DNA of 64,000 bases, taken from NCBI GenBank assembly GCA_028023455.1, contig JAQFVV010000032.1, positions 3,692,366 through 3,756,365 on the forward strand, written 5' to 3'. The first letter of the stretch is position 1. The number at the start of each line of letters is the position of its first letter. The notes below the pieces were generated by a model that searched no databases, was not told the origin of the DNA, and was given only the letters and a program-made list of their open reading frames with translations. Source of the stretch: Epiperipatus broadwayi. Taxonomy: Eukaryota; Onychophora; Udeonychophora; Euonychophora; Peripatidae. Of the stretch, positions 38,530-49,843 are shown piece by piece. A program made the translations under genes and the position numbers.

Positions 38530-40530
38530 CTAAAGTAACATACAATCAATATTGTTAGTTGTTGTTCAAGTTAAGAGCTGATGTACAATGATGAATCAAT
38601 GTTTGTCAGTTGCTGAAAATTAATTGCCACTTGGAGATTTTCAAGAGTAGAAAATTGTGCAGGCAAGTATGTTGAGTAAAATGATAATCCAAGGGATCTA
38701 TGGTTAATAGATGAATGGTGCCATAATGATGAATATTGTTTTGGAAAGAAGAGTGCCAATTGTGAGTATTTGATAAATTGGAAAATTGCCTTATCAGTGA
38801 ACAGCTGGCTGCAAAAATGTCTGGTGGTGCTACCCTTAAATCATGTATTTAATTGGTGCAGTTGGTTTAAAAAGTGGAGGGTGTCTTCTGGTATTATTGC
38901 CAAAAGTGAAAGTGCATAGGGTGCACCAAAAGGCAATATGATGAAGGTAGATGTATGTGCTGTGGGTGTGTATGGTTTCTAAAATGATTGAATTATTTGT
39001 TGGAAGGAGGTACTAGGTCATTGATATGTATCTAAGATAATCTGGCACATAAAATTAAGAGCTTGAAAATCATTAAAACAAAGCAGAATGTCAAAAAATT
39101 TTGATTCCAGGGCCTATTTTTTGAAATAATGAAAGAGTTGCTCATTATTGATATTTAGCATTAGGGTAAGGTAGGAAATTGATGTTATCATTTGGATGTA
39201 GTATACTGTATGTATACCAGTATTTGTATTTGGTATTACTAGAGAAGTTCATTTGATGGGCATCATTTGTGAGTTGAGTGGATAATACTTAGAAATTATA
39301 AAGATGAGGGTGGGAGGATGTCAATATGTGTTATAGTGACCATGTTCTGGAATGCTCAAAGTATTATATAATTGATGCAGTGAGATTGAAAACCTTTTAA
39401 ATCCTTGGATGTTGTGAAGACCTAGGCTGTTTTGGATAGGTGAATAGTTGATTTTTTTGGTGGAAATTGATACAGTCTCTCTCTCCACAGTAGCTTATTG
39501 TAGAGGGAGTTAATAGTAGTGATGAATGACTTGGAGAATTTTATAATGGCAAAATCTGATGAAATACAAGGAGGTAAACTTTAGAGAGTGAATTAGTAAT
39601 GCACATTGCAGTATCATGAAGCATATTTTGTATTAAAATTTCCTTCCTCTTTTCCTTCTTATTTGCATTGCTGAATTATATATAAATAATATACCACATA
39701 CTTCATAATTTACACTTCACAATCCACTTTTAACATATGATTTATTTTATTTCCTCTTGCTTACAGTTTCAACTGTCCAGCAGTCATTATCAGAGGTGAG
39801 GTTTATAAGAGCTCTGATGATGACTGCTGGACAGTTGAAATTGTAAGCAAGAGGAGATAAAGTAAATCATATGTTAAAAGTGCATTGGAAAGTGTATATT
39901 ATATTTTGTTTTGGAAGTCTCATGTCAAATGGACCAACATAGAAAAGGAAACCCAAAAATGGGCTAAGGTTGTCTTGAAATATTTGAAAGGAGAGTTTTT
40001 TCATAAGATGTACCATGCAGTGGATTTGTTCAAATTGAATTCAAGTCTGTAGATAGAGGTGTATTTATTAAATATCTTTTAGAGTAGGGTCAGTTGTTTT
40101 AATACTTTCAGAAAGACTATAACATATTCCTTGTTTGTAATACACTGGATATGTTGCTGGGTGTGAAATTTGGATGCCAATGATCTTTTATTGTATTTGT
40201 TTTAAAAGTGGGTTTATACCCAAGATGAAAAACAATGAAATAAGTGATGATCCTTGGGAGATAGACTGAGTAAATGTGAAGGAATTTTCCCCATTGAGCA
40301 TGATATGTATCTCTCTATTGAGCAGAAGATTGGTATTTAGATATAGCAGTGTAGGTTGGATGAAAGAACTAGTGAGCATATCAATTAGGACATTAATAAT
40401 AATTAAATTGAATACAGTTCAATGTTAAACTGGATAAATATAGGAACATATTTCTTATCCTTTTGGGCTGTACTCATAGCTGTTCTCTACATAAGCATAG
40501 CCTGTGCAGTCTATGTGCCTTTTTTTTTTT
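38530..40530 (-). pseudogene. YMDD-type LINE copy C, 3' part (RT, thumb, C-terminus)
   Basis: Minus-strand reading follows copy B: FAKKK near 40530, then QSISQGSSLISLFF and INPLLKQI (40188-40280), the decayed YMDD position, PFLGFLFY near 39945, NSLSKVYL near 39610, and LTLMLNINNEQ near 39150, corresponding to LDAMPTNWF of copy B. Stops and shifts are dense and the catalytic box is lost, so this is the oldest-looking copy. A hairpin element interrupts it at 39725-39882. The other half lies beyond the nested RTE-like LINE at 43544-44990. Its 3' end near 38530 is approximate. Confidence 0.72.
39725..39882. repeat. Hairpin element with hammerhead-like cores
   Basis: Arms of about 71 bp (39725-39795 and 39812-39882) are nearly perfect inverse copies around a 16-bp spacer. 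The right arm reads CTGATGA (39813-39819), a 5-pair stem II (GACTG/CAGTT, loop CTGGA) and GAAA; the left arm carries the same on the minus strand. The stem II sequence is shared with the motif at 13757. I could not draw a convincing stem I or III. It interrupts LINE copy C. Confidence 0.6.
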
Positions 40531-40563
40531 TAGCAAACTGGATGTTTGAAATCAGGGGAAATA
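40531..40563. repeat. Target-site duplication of nested RTE-like LINE, left copy
   Basis: TAGCAAACT (40531-40539) and ATCAGGGGAAATA (40551-40563) match TAGCAAACT (43544-43552) and ATCAAGGGAAATA (43566-43578); the bases between have diverged. Both sides are LINE C sequence, so this is most simply a 33-35-bp duplication. Confidence 0.7.
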
Positions 40564-40748
40564 ATCACCATCATCATCAATCACTATCAATCCACTGTAG
40601 GATGATCTCTCCATGTTCAATCCATCTTTTCCTATCTTTAGTTTCTTTTCTCCACATCACCCCTGCACACTTTCTTATTTCATCCATCCATCTTACATGT
40701 GGTCCTTTTCTGGGTATTTTACAATCTCTTGGAATCCAGTTTAAAATT

Positions 40749-42339
40749 TCAATTGTCCTTTAAAATTTCAATTGTCCATCTATTATCATCTCTTCTAGCA
40801 ATATATCCAGCCCAACTCCGCTTCTGTCTTTTAATTTTTTTAATGAGGTCAGTAACACCTGTTTGTTCTCTCACCCATACATTGCGTTTTCGATCCCTTC
40901 TTGTTACTCCCAACATGCATCTCTTCATACTTCTCTGAGAGGTCTGAAGTCTCTGAATTGCTCTTCTATTAAGTGTCCAAGTCAGTAAGAACTGGCAAAA
41001 CACATTTACTAAAAACCTTTCTTTTCAAACACATAGGCATATTTCCTCTTAGTATCAAGTTATTTCTACCAAAAGCACTCCAAACAAGTTTAATTCTATG
41101 ATTAATTTCATCTATTATGTTTCCATCTGTATTAATAATATGACCAAGGTATTTGTAACTGTTAACTTTCTCTAACTCATCATAATCAATCTTTATTTTC
41201 ATATTTTTAGAAAATATATTAAACATTACTTTAGTCTTTTTAACATTTATCTTTAGTTCTACTTTCCTACTTTCATCTGATAACTCCTGCAACATTTCCT
41301 GTAGCTCTAAAGCATTATTTACAAAAATAACTACATCATCTTCAAAATCTAAATGACTTAAATAATCTTCATTTACTTTCACTCCTTTAGCTTCCAATTT
41401 TAATCCACAAAATAGTTTTTGCAGCACTCCTGTAAAAAGTTTTGGAGATATGGAGTCACCCTGTTTTACACCCTTTCCAATGTTGATTATCCTACTATCA
41501 TTATGTAATCTAATTGTTGCTGTTGCATTTTTATAAATATTCTTTAATATATGATAATATCCTGGATCTACACCTTGATGATCCAATGCTTTAATCACTG
41601 AAGAAATGTTTATAGAATCAAATGCATTTTTCATAATGTGCAAATCTTAAGCATAATGGCAACTCATATTCATTTGTTCTTTCTATAACTTCTCTCAATA
41701 CCTGGATATGATCTACTGTACTAAAACCACTTTTAAATCCAGCCTGTTCTCTTGGTTGGTGGAAATCCATTGTTTTCTGTAGACTAGTTGTAATAATCTT
41801 AGTAAAAAAAATGTCTAAAACTGATAAAAGACTGATAGGTCTGTAATTTCTAATGTCTTCTTTATCACCTTTCTTAAATATTAATATTAATACTGCATTC
41901 TTTCAATCATCTGGTACATCTTTATCATTTAGACATTTGGTATATAACTTTGCTAAAATTTTTCTATTTCTTCACCTGCTTCTTTTAATATATCAATTAT
42001 AATTCCATCATTACCTGGAGCCTTTTCTTCCTTCATAAATTTAATTGCATGTCTCACTTCCTCATTCAAAATTCTGGGTAATTCGGAAGATATAATAGAT
42101 ATAGGAGACACTTGTTCTTTATTACTATATAATTCTTGATAGAAGTCTGCTACACATTTCATGATGTCATCTCTCTTTTTAGTAATAATGTTATCTTTTT
42201 TTCTTATTGTAGATATAAATTTCCTACCAATACCAAAATCTTGTTTTACACACTTTAGACTTTTATTCTCTTTTACAGCTTTCCCTGCTAGTTCACAATT
42301 ATACTTTCTTATATCATTTTCAACTCTTTTCCACACCAT
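40749..42339 (-). pseudogene. RTE-like LINE copy 2: reverse transcriptase and C-terminal domain
   Basis: Three minus-strand frames carry the RT. 42339-41953 has the N-terminal part to EEKAPGNDGI. 41643-40969 has NAFDSINISSVI (palm), GVKQGDSISPKLF, LDFEDDVVIF, INVKKTKVMF and YKYLGHIINTDG. 41003-40749 has WTLNRRAIQRLQT, GVTRRDRKRNVWVREQTGVT and WAGYIARRDDNRW. The family box is FADD (intact at 33.4 kb), so FEDD here is a substitution beside the catalytic aspartates. The segment 41953-41643 is broken by shifts. The protein would copy the element's RNA at the nicked target. Confidence 0.88.
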
Positions 42340-42610
42340 TTTACAAAATTAAAGATATTCAATCTTTTTTAATGCATCATTGTTGTCTATCCTCATATTC
42401 CTTCTTTTCTTCATAAATTCTCTAGTCTCAGTAGAAATTTTATTGGTCAATTGCTGCTTTTTTATACCAGCTATCTTTGTTGCAGTTTTTAAAAGTGTAT
42501 CAGTTATGTTCCTATTAATGTCATTCTAATCTGAATCATGTTCAAAATCTACTAATACTTGAAACCGATTTGTAAGTTCTAATTTAAATTCATTAAAATA
42601 TTTCTGAAGA

Positions 42611-43524
42611 TTATGAATATGAACTGTAAATATTGTTTTTCTTAATAATTTTTGTCTCTAGTTTTGCATTAACATGTATCTTACATCTTACTAATTGATG
42701 ATCACTTCCTGTGTTAAATTTATTAAGAACATTACAATCTTGAAATATGTATTTTCTGTTAGTCAAAATATAATCCAATTCTGCTGTACCTTCATTTGGA
42801 TGCTTCCATGTCCATTTCCTTTTAACATTTTTCTCAAAAAATGAATTCATAATATAAAGTTTTTCTTTTTCTGCAAACTCTACAAGTCTATGTCCTCTCT
42901 CATTTCTATTACCATAACCAAAATTACCTACAGCATTTTCATCTTTCATTTGTTTACCAATTCTAGCATTAAAGTCTCCCATAACAATTTAAAATGTTGT
43001 TTAATCTGATCAAAAGCCTTTTGTACATCCATATAAAAATCTTCTACTACTTCATCACTATTAGAACTTGTTGGAGCATAAACCTGAATCATCTGCATTT
43101 GGTATCTGCTATTAAGTTGTATAACTAATCTTGCCACTCTGTCTGATACACAATCAATCTCCACAATGTTATTCTTCCATTTTTTATTTATAATGAATCC
43201 TACTCCATTTGTATTTTCAATATTTGTGCCTTTATAGTAGAGTATATGTCCACTTTTTAAATCAATTGTTTCTTCACCTTTTCTTCTAACTTCACAAAGT
43301 CCAATAATGTCCCATTTAATATTAGACAGTTCTTCTTCTAACTCTTGCAATCTTCCTTCACTTGAAAGTGATCTGCAGTTGTAAGTACCTAAATAAAAAG
43401 TCATCAAATGGCAGTGTGAGTCCACAATCAGGGGATTCTTAGCACCCTCCTCCTTAAGAACATATGGAGTAGACACTAGGAATTTTCCTTGCTTGGTTTC
43501 TTTAAGGCCTCCAAGAGGAATCAA
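42611..43524 (-). pseudogene. RTE-like LINE copy 2: APE-type endonuclease
   Basis: Minus-strand frames 43524-42946 and 42982-42611 overlap across one frameshift near 42985. The first reads LGTYNCRSLSSEGRLQELEE, IIGLCEVRRKG (catalytic Glu), GVGFIINKKW and IQVYAPTSS. The second reads MGDFNARIGKQ (Asp/Asn), TAELDYILTN and GSDHQLVRCKI (final Asp-His). Order and spacing match APE endonucleases of RTE-like LINEs. It would make the priming nick in target DNA. A single-base slip in the codons before MGDFN is enough to explain the break. Confidence 0.9.
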
Positions 43525-43543
43525 AGGTTCTCCTTTCAGTTAA

Positions 43544-44990
43544 TAGCAAACTCCTTTCTGCAGCCATCAAGGGAAATATATGCAATTATATATGTTTTAA
43601 TCCACCTCTTCAGTATTTTATTTTTTAGAGGGTCCACAGAAATTAGCCACAGGTTGTTAAGAGTAGAGATGTGATCTAGTTTTTTGATGGACAGTACAAC
43701 AGCAATAGAATAGAGAGCTTTAATGTTATATATTCTTTGAGACAGGTAACTAATCATTTCTCAAAGAGTTAAAATAGTGAATGGATAAAATGAATAAAGA
43801 TAAAAGTAGGTATTCCATTGGCTCTGGGGTGACAAGAGTTATGAATGGTAGCAAGCTTGTTCACAAATTGTGAGTCTGAAATGCTGTGTCAGCTTCTGGT
43901 GGTCCAAAGAGACATTATGGTGTCTTGAAGATATCAGTTGTAATTTCTGCATGAAATAAAGATATATGGGGTGTATCATGATCAAGCCTGCATATGGGGC
44001 ACTTTCAGTCTGTAGTACCATTGGTTGTGAAAGGGTGGTCATAGGTCCAATACATGTATTCCCTAGTCATCATGTCCTGCTGATTGAGGCAAAATTTTCT
44101 TTTCTTGATGGCAAGGTACACTTTAAAATGATTACAGATGTTGTGGTTTGGATGACCTTCTGTAGGTGGTGATGGGTGTGGAGAGTGGTTTAGCCTTAAC
44201 AATGCATGCATGCAACTCATTGACCAGTCCTAAGAGATGAGAAGGCAAGGAGAGGATTAATGTATTAAGTGTTGAGTGTTAAAGAATAAACATCAACAAA
44301 AGATCTATATTTTTGAACAGGATATAAAGCTATAAGTTCAAGCTTGTGCAGCATAATGTAAGTTTTGGAAAAAAACTCAGTGGTGGCTGAAGGGAGAAGG
44401 ACCCAGATGATTTTATTAAAGTGAATTGGTGTATAAGTCATTGGAGTTAATAGAGAGTTTGTACAGAGTGGCCAAGTAATGGAGTGGAATTCAGTTTGAG
44501 GTCAATCAGGTGATGGATCATTAGTGAACTAAAAACAGACATCCATGAGGATAGCATATAAATGATTATAACTGAATCAGGTGATAAAAAACCCTGAGCA
44601 CTCATAAGCAGGAAAGCTATGAGGTGAAGCCATTTGGAAGTAAATGTAGGACAGTACATATTAATATCATTATTAAAATAGTTGAGTGGAGGGCAGTGGT
44701 AAGTAAAGAGTTTGTCAGAATGATATCAGCAATATTTCTGGGACCAGGAGGGATATAGATGAAGCTAATATTTAATACTGTGATACAGTGATGAAATGTC
44801 ATGTGAATCAATGAATAAGATTTTCAATGTTAGAAACAGGCATTGCAAAGTCACAATAAGACCTATACCTGCTGACGGTAATAAAGTATCTCCAGAGCAG
44901 GCTTTATGCACAGTACAGATAGAGTGTAGGACTTTTAAAGACAAAGTAAAAACATCAAGAAATTTTATCCTAATAAAAGTTTTATAGATT
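43544..44990 (-). pseudogene. YMDD-type LINE copy C, 5' part (endonuclease and RT start)
   Basis: Minus-strand frames: SAGIGLIV near 44870 corresponds to GGVGVLIN of copy B; SLMIHHLIDLKLNSTP at 44535-44480 corresponds to FTDHHAIVVDLELKN; IKKLDHISTLNNLWLISVDP near 43660 corresponds to the RPIS motif of the RT. The frame runs into the nested RTE-like LINE at 43543 and resumes at about 40530. The plus-strand ORFs here are shadows. The 5' boundary is approximate. Confidence 0.65.
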
Positions 44991-46080
44991 ATTGATCATA
45001 TTTAGAACTTTTGCTTTTTTTATTTGAAATTTTTTTTCTTGATATATCATAACTTCTGACTCTATTTTATATTGACAACTAAAACCAATCTTTTAAAAGC
45101 ATAAATTTAATGAAAATCATTTTATTACCATTTTGTTGCTTGGATTTTTTTTTAATATTAATATTGTATGGGAACTCTTTTCTGGCTCAGATTGATAACT
45201 AAAGTTGATTAATAAATTTTGTCTAGAACATTAAGATAATTAAGTAATAATTTTTTTTAATAAACACCTTTCATCCTGAACAGCAAAATTAAATTATTTT
45301 ATAGCATAGTTGTTATTTAAAATATTTTTATAAAAAAATAATGAAAGTAATTAAAAGATTTTGTAAAACCCACTTATTCTGAATCTTTATTAAAGCAAAG
45401 ATAACATTTTTTATTTCAACATATGTTATCAATAGTTTAACAATATTAATTATAAAAATAAAAACATCATTCATAAAATAAAAAATTATTTAAAACAAAA
45501 TATTCATCTTATAATAAATATTTTTGTCTTTAAGTACATAAAATAGAAAATGAATTGTCCAAAGAGCAGTTACATATTAAAATTGTTTTTATCTCCTGAT
45601 ATTATACCTGCCATCTAGAAACAAAAATAAAGACTGATATATAGATTAATAATTATTAAACTGGAACCATGCAGAGCAAAATTATAAATAGACCTTAGAT
45701 GCAGTACTGAAACAACACCATTCTGTGATTAATAATAATATTTTGCCTATCTACAGCTTTTTTTTGATATGGTAAAATAAATTTATATAAATTTTAAAAA
45801 TAAGTTTTATGTGCAAACATCTTCTGAATGAAACCATGTATCTGCACATGCATAAATTTTTTAAAGATGATCTCATATACTGTCTAATGACATGGCAAAC
45901 ATGGCACCATGACTTTTAGTCTTTTGAGTTTTATAGCCATTTTTACTAGAATTCATAATTTTTAATATAAATTCATATATTTTTTACAATATATGTGACT
46001 ACATTATTTTAATTCAAAACTTTTAATTATTTAAATACAAGTATATTGTTTATACTGAACTTAATATAAGATAAATGATC
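44991..46080. other. AT-rich non-coding stretch, nothing recognised
   Basis: No ORF or repeat supported. Confidence 0.5.
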
Positions 46081-46081
46081 T

Positions 46082-46425
46082 CCAATATACATTTTTGTAC
46101 CAAACCAGCACTCATCAGTTGATTCAGATCATCTCTCTCACACACATCTACAATTAGTGCTGAGTTTATATTTAGATAGCAAATATTCATACTTTAATGG
46201 GCAGACCTTAATCTTCTCCACCCTCCAACTCTTCAGCCACACATTTAAAATCTGATGATGGAATGTTCAAAGCTTTTGTTGATGCCAATATTGTTCTCAT
46301 ACCCATGTTGACTCTAAGTCACTCTCACCCCTCACATATAGAACGTTAATATGTGCATTTAAGTACACAAAGGAGGAATGAACAGAATACCAGCTGAATA
46401 TGTAATATTTAAATACAAGTATAAT
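46082..46425 (-). repeat. Repeat C body, copy with decayed hammerhead
   Basis: About 340 bp shared with 47105-47430 ('ttgttgatgccaatatt', 'acccatgttga', 'ctcatcagttgattca'). On the minus strand CUGAUGA at 46118-46112 keeps stem I (UCAA/UUGG), but stem II and GAAA are mutated. Confidence 0.7.
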
Positions 46426-46448
46426 ATCTATATTGAACTTAACATTTT

Positions 46449-46648
46449 AAAGGAGTTTGAACTCAGACTTTCAAGCTTATAAACATCACATGACCACATA
46501 CTCTTATACTTGTGTATAACTGTTGCTAAAAGAGGCAAAACTCACTATATATTGCCACACACAGCAAGTTAGAGCTAAATTGCTGTGTGTGGCAATATAT
46601 ATAGTGAGTTTTGCCTGTTTTAGCAACAGTTATACACAAGCATAAGAG
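46449..46648. repeat. Long hairpin at the edge of a family B repeat
   Basis: Arms 46501-46566 and 46580-46648 are nearly perfect inverse copies (contain GGCAAAACTCACTATAT and its complement) around a 13-bp spacer. The left side carries the 'gagtttgaactcagactttc' tail of repeat C on the minus strand at about 46452-46471. Confidence 0.85.
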
Positions 46649-47040
46649 GAGGTGGTCATGTAATGTTTATTGGCTTAAAACCGATCCTGCCTGATAGGAT
46701 AGTGGTGTCTATGGTTATTAAAGAACCAAAAACAAGACCTATATGACTATATAAACTGATGGGCTTGGATTGAAAACATTAAGGTGTTTTCAGTTTAAGA
46801 CTCATAGTTTTGTAGTTAAATGGAGATAAAAGGTAGTTGCTGGAGGGTTGAATTAGATTCTAAGATCTAGATGCAGTGCTCTCAGATCCAAGGCTCTTCA
46901 CTGATGAAGGCCATATACCAGAAACTAGTCTGGGGATATGGCAATATATATATATATATGAGTTTTGCCTGTTTTATATATATATAGATATATATATATA
47001 TATATATATAGTGAGTTTTGCCTGTTTTAGCAACTTTCAA
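46580..47040 (+). repeat. Family B ribozyme repeat, plus orientation
   Basis: Shares the 'gataggatagtggtg', 'ggttattaaagaacca', 'tagttaaatggagataaaag' and 'gcagtgctctcagatccaagg' blocks with the units at 51.0 and 61.3-62.5 kb. It ends in (TA)n tracts interspersed with a repeated 'gagttttgcctgtttta' word (46960-47031). Confidence 0.75.
46896..46935 (+). ncRNA. Hammerhead-like ribozyme, family B, weak stem II
   Basis: CUUCA/UGGGG stem I, CUGAUGA (46901-46907), a two-pair stem II (GG/CC) flanked by an A-A mismatch, GAAAC, self-complementary ACUAGU stem III and C17. The core is conserved but the helices are poor. Confidence 0.45.
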
Positions 47041-47104
47041 GCTTCCTACAGCTATTCACTCTATTGTATTCAATCAATACACATGACCACATACATTTGA
47101 AAAA

Positions 47105-47480
47105 GATAAATAATCTATATATACACTCATCAGTTGATTCACATCATTATTTCCCACACATATGTATAATCAGTGTTTAGTTTACATTAAGATAGCAAAT
47201 CTTTATACTTTAATAGATAGGCTTCAATCTTCTCCCATCCTCGAACTCTTCATGTTTTCATATCATTGAAAATTTGATGATAGAACACTCAAAGTTTTTG
47301 TTGATGCCAATATTTTTGTTATACCCATGTTGATTTTAAGTTACTTTGACCTCTTATATATAGGACTTTAACATGTCTGTTTAAACACACAGAAGAGGCA
47401 TGGGCAGAATATAGACCCCATCAGTTGTATAAGATGGTGTGGATAGCTGTAAGGAGCTTAAAAGTCTGAATTCAAATCAT
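47105..47480 (-). repeat. Repeat C body, second copy
   Basis: Diverged copy of 46082-46425. The hammerhead is lost apart from CUGAUGAG (about 47130-47123 on the minus strand). A 'gtctgaattcaaatc' tail lies on the plus strand at 47466-47480, belonging to an adjacent copy. Confidence 0.65.
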
Positions 47481-47514
47481 TTCTAAGTTACATTAAATTC
47501 AGTATAGACAAAGA

Positions 47515-47860
47515 CAAAACTCTCCATAAAGTAGCAAAAATCAATGCAAGCCAGAATAATCAATGGATGCAGGAAGGTTTGTGCATAAAATCACTATTTA
47601 GTGCCTACTCATCCAATATCCCCAGATAGTTTCTAACTTGTGGTCTTTATGAGTGATGAGTTTTGGATCTGAGAGCACTGCATCTCTTAAGATCTGATGC
47701 AATCCCCCAGCAGTCACCTGTACCCTTATTAGCTAACTATAAAGCTTTGTATAGTTATATAGATCTGTTCAGTTCAACATCCATAATTTTTGTGTCTTTA
47801 GCTCTTTAATAATCACCATAATCCTATTGGGCAGGAGTGTGTGAGCATAAAGAATGATCA
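47515..47860 (-). repeat. Family B ribozyme repeat, minus orientation, decayed core
   Basis: Reverse complement of the 46.6-kb unit ('gagagcactgcatct', 'caatcccccagcagtcacct'). The core at about 47660-47620 has lost CUGANGA (reads CUCAUAA), so it is inactive. Confidence 0.7.
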
Positions 47861-47879
47861 TTTGATATTTAGTGGTTTA

Positions 47880-48345
47880 TAGATATAATACTCATATTTA
47901 AATATTGTTTATTTAGCCTGTATTCTGCCCATTCCTCTTTTGTGTATGAGTAAGATAATAATATTGGCATCAACAAGGGCTTTGATCAAACCATCATTAT
48001 ATTTTTAATGATCTGGATGGTTGAAAAATTAGAAGGTAAAGAAGATTGAAGCCTGTACACTAAAGCCTGAAGATTCTCTAACTTAATATAAACTGAGCAC
48101 TAATTATATATATATATATATGTTCAAAAGATGGTTTTGTTTTTTCATATATATATATATATATATATATATGGGAGATGATGAGATGATGTTCTGAACC
48201 AACTGATGAGTGCTGGTTCAGCATAAAATATGTATATTGGAGATCATTTGTCCTTTTCATACATATGTGGTCATTTTCATCAGTTGTAAAAAATGGAGTG
48301 GATAGCTATAGGGATCTTGAAAGTCTGATTTCAAATCCCTTCTAA
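47880..48345 (+). repeat. Repeat C copy in plus orientation
   Basis: Inverse of 46082-46425 with 'ttggcatcaacaagggctttga' followed by a hammerhead-like core (48198-48240) and the tail 'gaaagtctgatttcaaatccc' at 48320-48340. Two (TA)n tracts interrupt it (48104-48121 and 48147-48172). Confidence 0.7.
48198..48240 (+). ncRNA. Hammerhead-like ribozyme, family C, G12A mutant
   Basis: Stem I CCAA/UUGG, CUGAUGA (48203-48209), six-pair stem II (GUGCUG/CAGCAU, loop GUU), stem III AUA-UG-UAU and A at 17. The expected GAAA reads AAAA, so the general-base G12 is lost and self-cleavage is not expected. Confidence 0.6.
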
Positions 48346-48882
48346 ATTGCTTTAATTATATTGTTTTATCATTTTTATTACATAGTATTAGCTTTTTAAA
48401 AAAATTTGATCAAACAATTGCATAGACTTTTTATATTTACATATAGAGATATGTAAAAATCTGTAAAAGTTAAGCATATTCTATTTATCCATCTTTATAA
48501 ATATTAGTATTAAAATAATTCATTGAAAACAAATTATTAATAATTAAAGTTTATTTTGTTATGAAAGAAAAATACCTAAACATCTAGAAGAAAGACTAGG
48601 ATTAGAGACTGTGTTAGATATTTTCATAAAAAAAAAAAAAATCAGGTACACATATTTATAAGTCATTTTAATTATTATTTAGAGTAGAATATTTAGAATA
48701 TTTTTTTTTTTTTTAATTTTAAAACTAACTTGCCTAAATATATAATGCAAGAATATATTTATTATAATTAACTTTAAGCACCCTATTTATTCAAGTGACG
48801 GATCCGTGTCTGAGAAATCTAGAAATTATATTTGCATTTTAATTTTGCTAATATTTTTTTAACAGCTTTAAAATTCAGAATA

Positions 48883-49841
48883 CACCAGGTCTCGTTTTAT
48901 GCAGATTATTTTAATGCGATTTTGAAGTTATGCGATTCATATTTCTTCTTAATATCTTTCATATTTCACTATATTTATACAAGAAATTTAAATTATTAAT
49001 AACTTATTTTGACTTGAAATACATTTTTTTCAAAAATATAACATTATATCAATAGCAGCTAACGTGAATATGGCCTGAAGCTGTATTTAGAACTTAGCTT
49101 CTATGTAAATAACCTATTTATACTAATGAGTAAATAATAATAATAGATTTATACTTACATATAAAAATATGGCAATAAATATTCAAAAAATTTAAACTTT
49201 TAAAACGTATTATATTATATATAACAGAAATAAATAATCTTTTAGATTTTTAAAATAAAAAAACGAAGATTTTTATAAACTGAAAATAATCTTTCTAATG
49301 ATAATGTTTTGCTTGCGATATCATTTTTTTAATATAGAAACAGAAAACCATTAGCACAGCACAAGACTGAAAATGGTGCTAGTTGTACATCACATCATGA
49401 ATAAAAATAAAGTGGCTTAACAGGTTTCTCTGTGCATAATTCTGAGAGATTCTTGACTTCGTTTAAGGAGAAGCCACAATACATCACATCACATCGAATC
49501 TGATTTCTTACCAGTTTATAAATGAATGCTAACAGTAATGATTAAAATATGTATGAAAAATGTAAAATTAAATACTGTAGTAATAAAAAAAGTAAAAAAA
49601 AGTTTGTCTTGTATTAATATTTTTCAAATATTTGAAATTTTTTATTAATCATACTTTATTTGCTTATTTTTTTAATGCGAATTTTAAAGTAATTTTTTTT
49701 GTTGCTTTGCTTTTATGTGAATTCTGAAATTTACAGCACCTATCCCCCATTTTTCAAGGTAAATTAAGTCTATTTTTGTGTGATTTTTTTAATGCAGGTT
49801 TTCTGTGGAACCCATCTACCGCATAAAATGAGACCTAGGTG
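48883..49841 (+). mobile_element. Tigger/pogo-like DNA transposon, internally deleted (copy 2)
   Basis: Ends read CACCAGGTCTCGTTTTATGC and, in reverse complement, CACCTAGGTCTCATTTTATG, with TA at 48881-48882 and 49842-49843. The interior follows copy 1 (323-1331), including the transposase tail near 49330-49525. That region contains about 100 extra bases flanked by 'catcacatca' words, a duplication or insertion absent from copy 1. No functional transposase. Confidence 0.75.
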
Positions 49842-49843
49842 TA

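Larger units (their letters stand above)
40564..43543 (-). mobile_element. RTE-like LINE copy 2, near full length, nested in LINE copy C
   Basis: About 2.98 kb on the minus strand, from an endonuclease start near 43524 to an ATC-rich 3' tail at 40564, bounded by the duplication at 40531/43544. It carries an APE endonuclease, RT and C-terminal domain in RTE order. A 19-bp tandem duplication ('tttaaaatttcaattgtcc') is at 40740-40777. Frameshifts and a changed catalytic box (below) show it is dead, but it is better preserved than LINE C, consistent with later insertion. Confidence 0.88.

Noticed and set aside
43966-44172. Plus-strand ORFs across 43.9-45.0 kb
   Set aside because: Shadows of LINE copy C, which reads on the minus strand.
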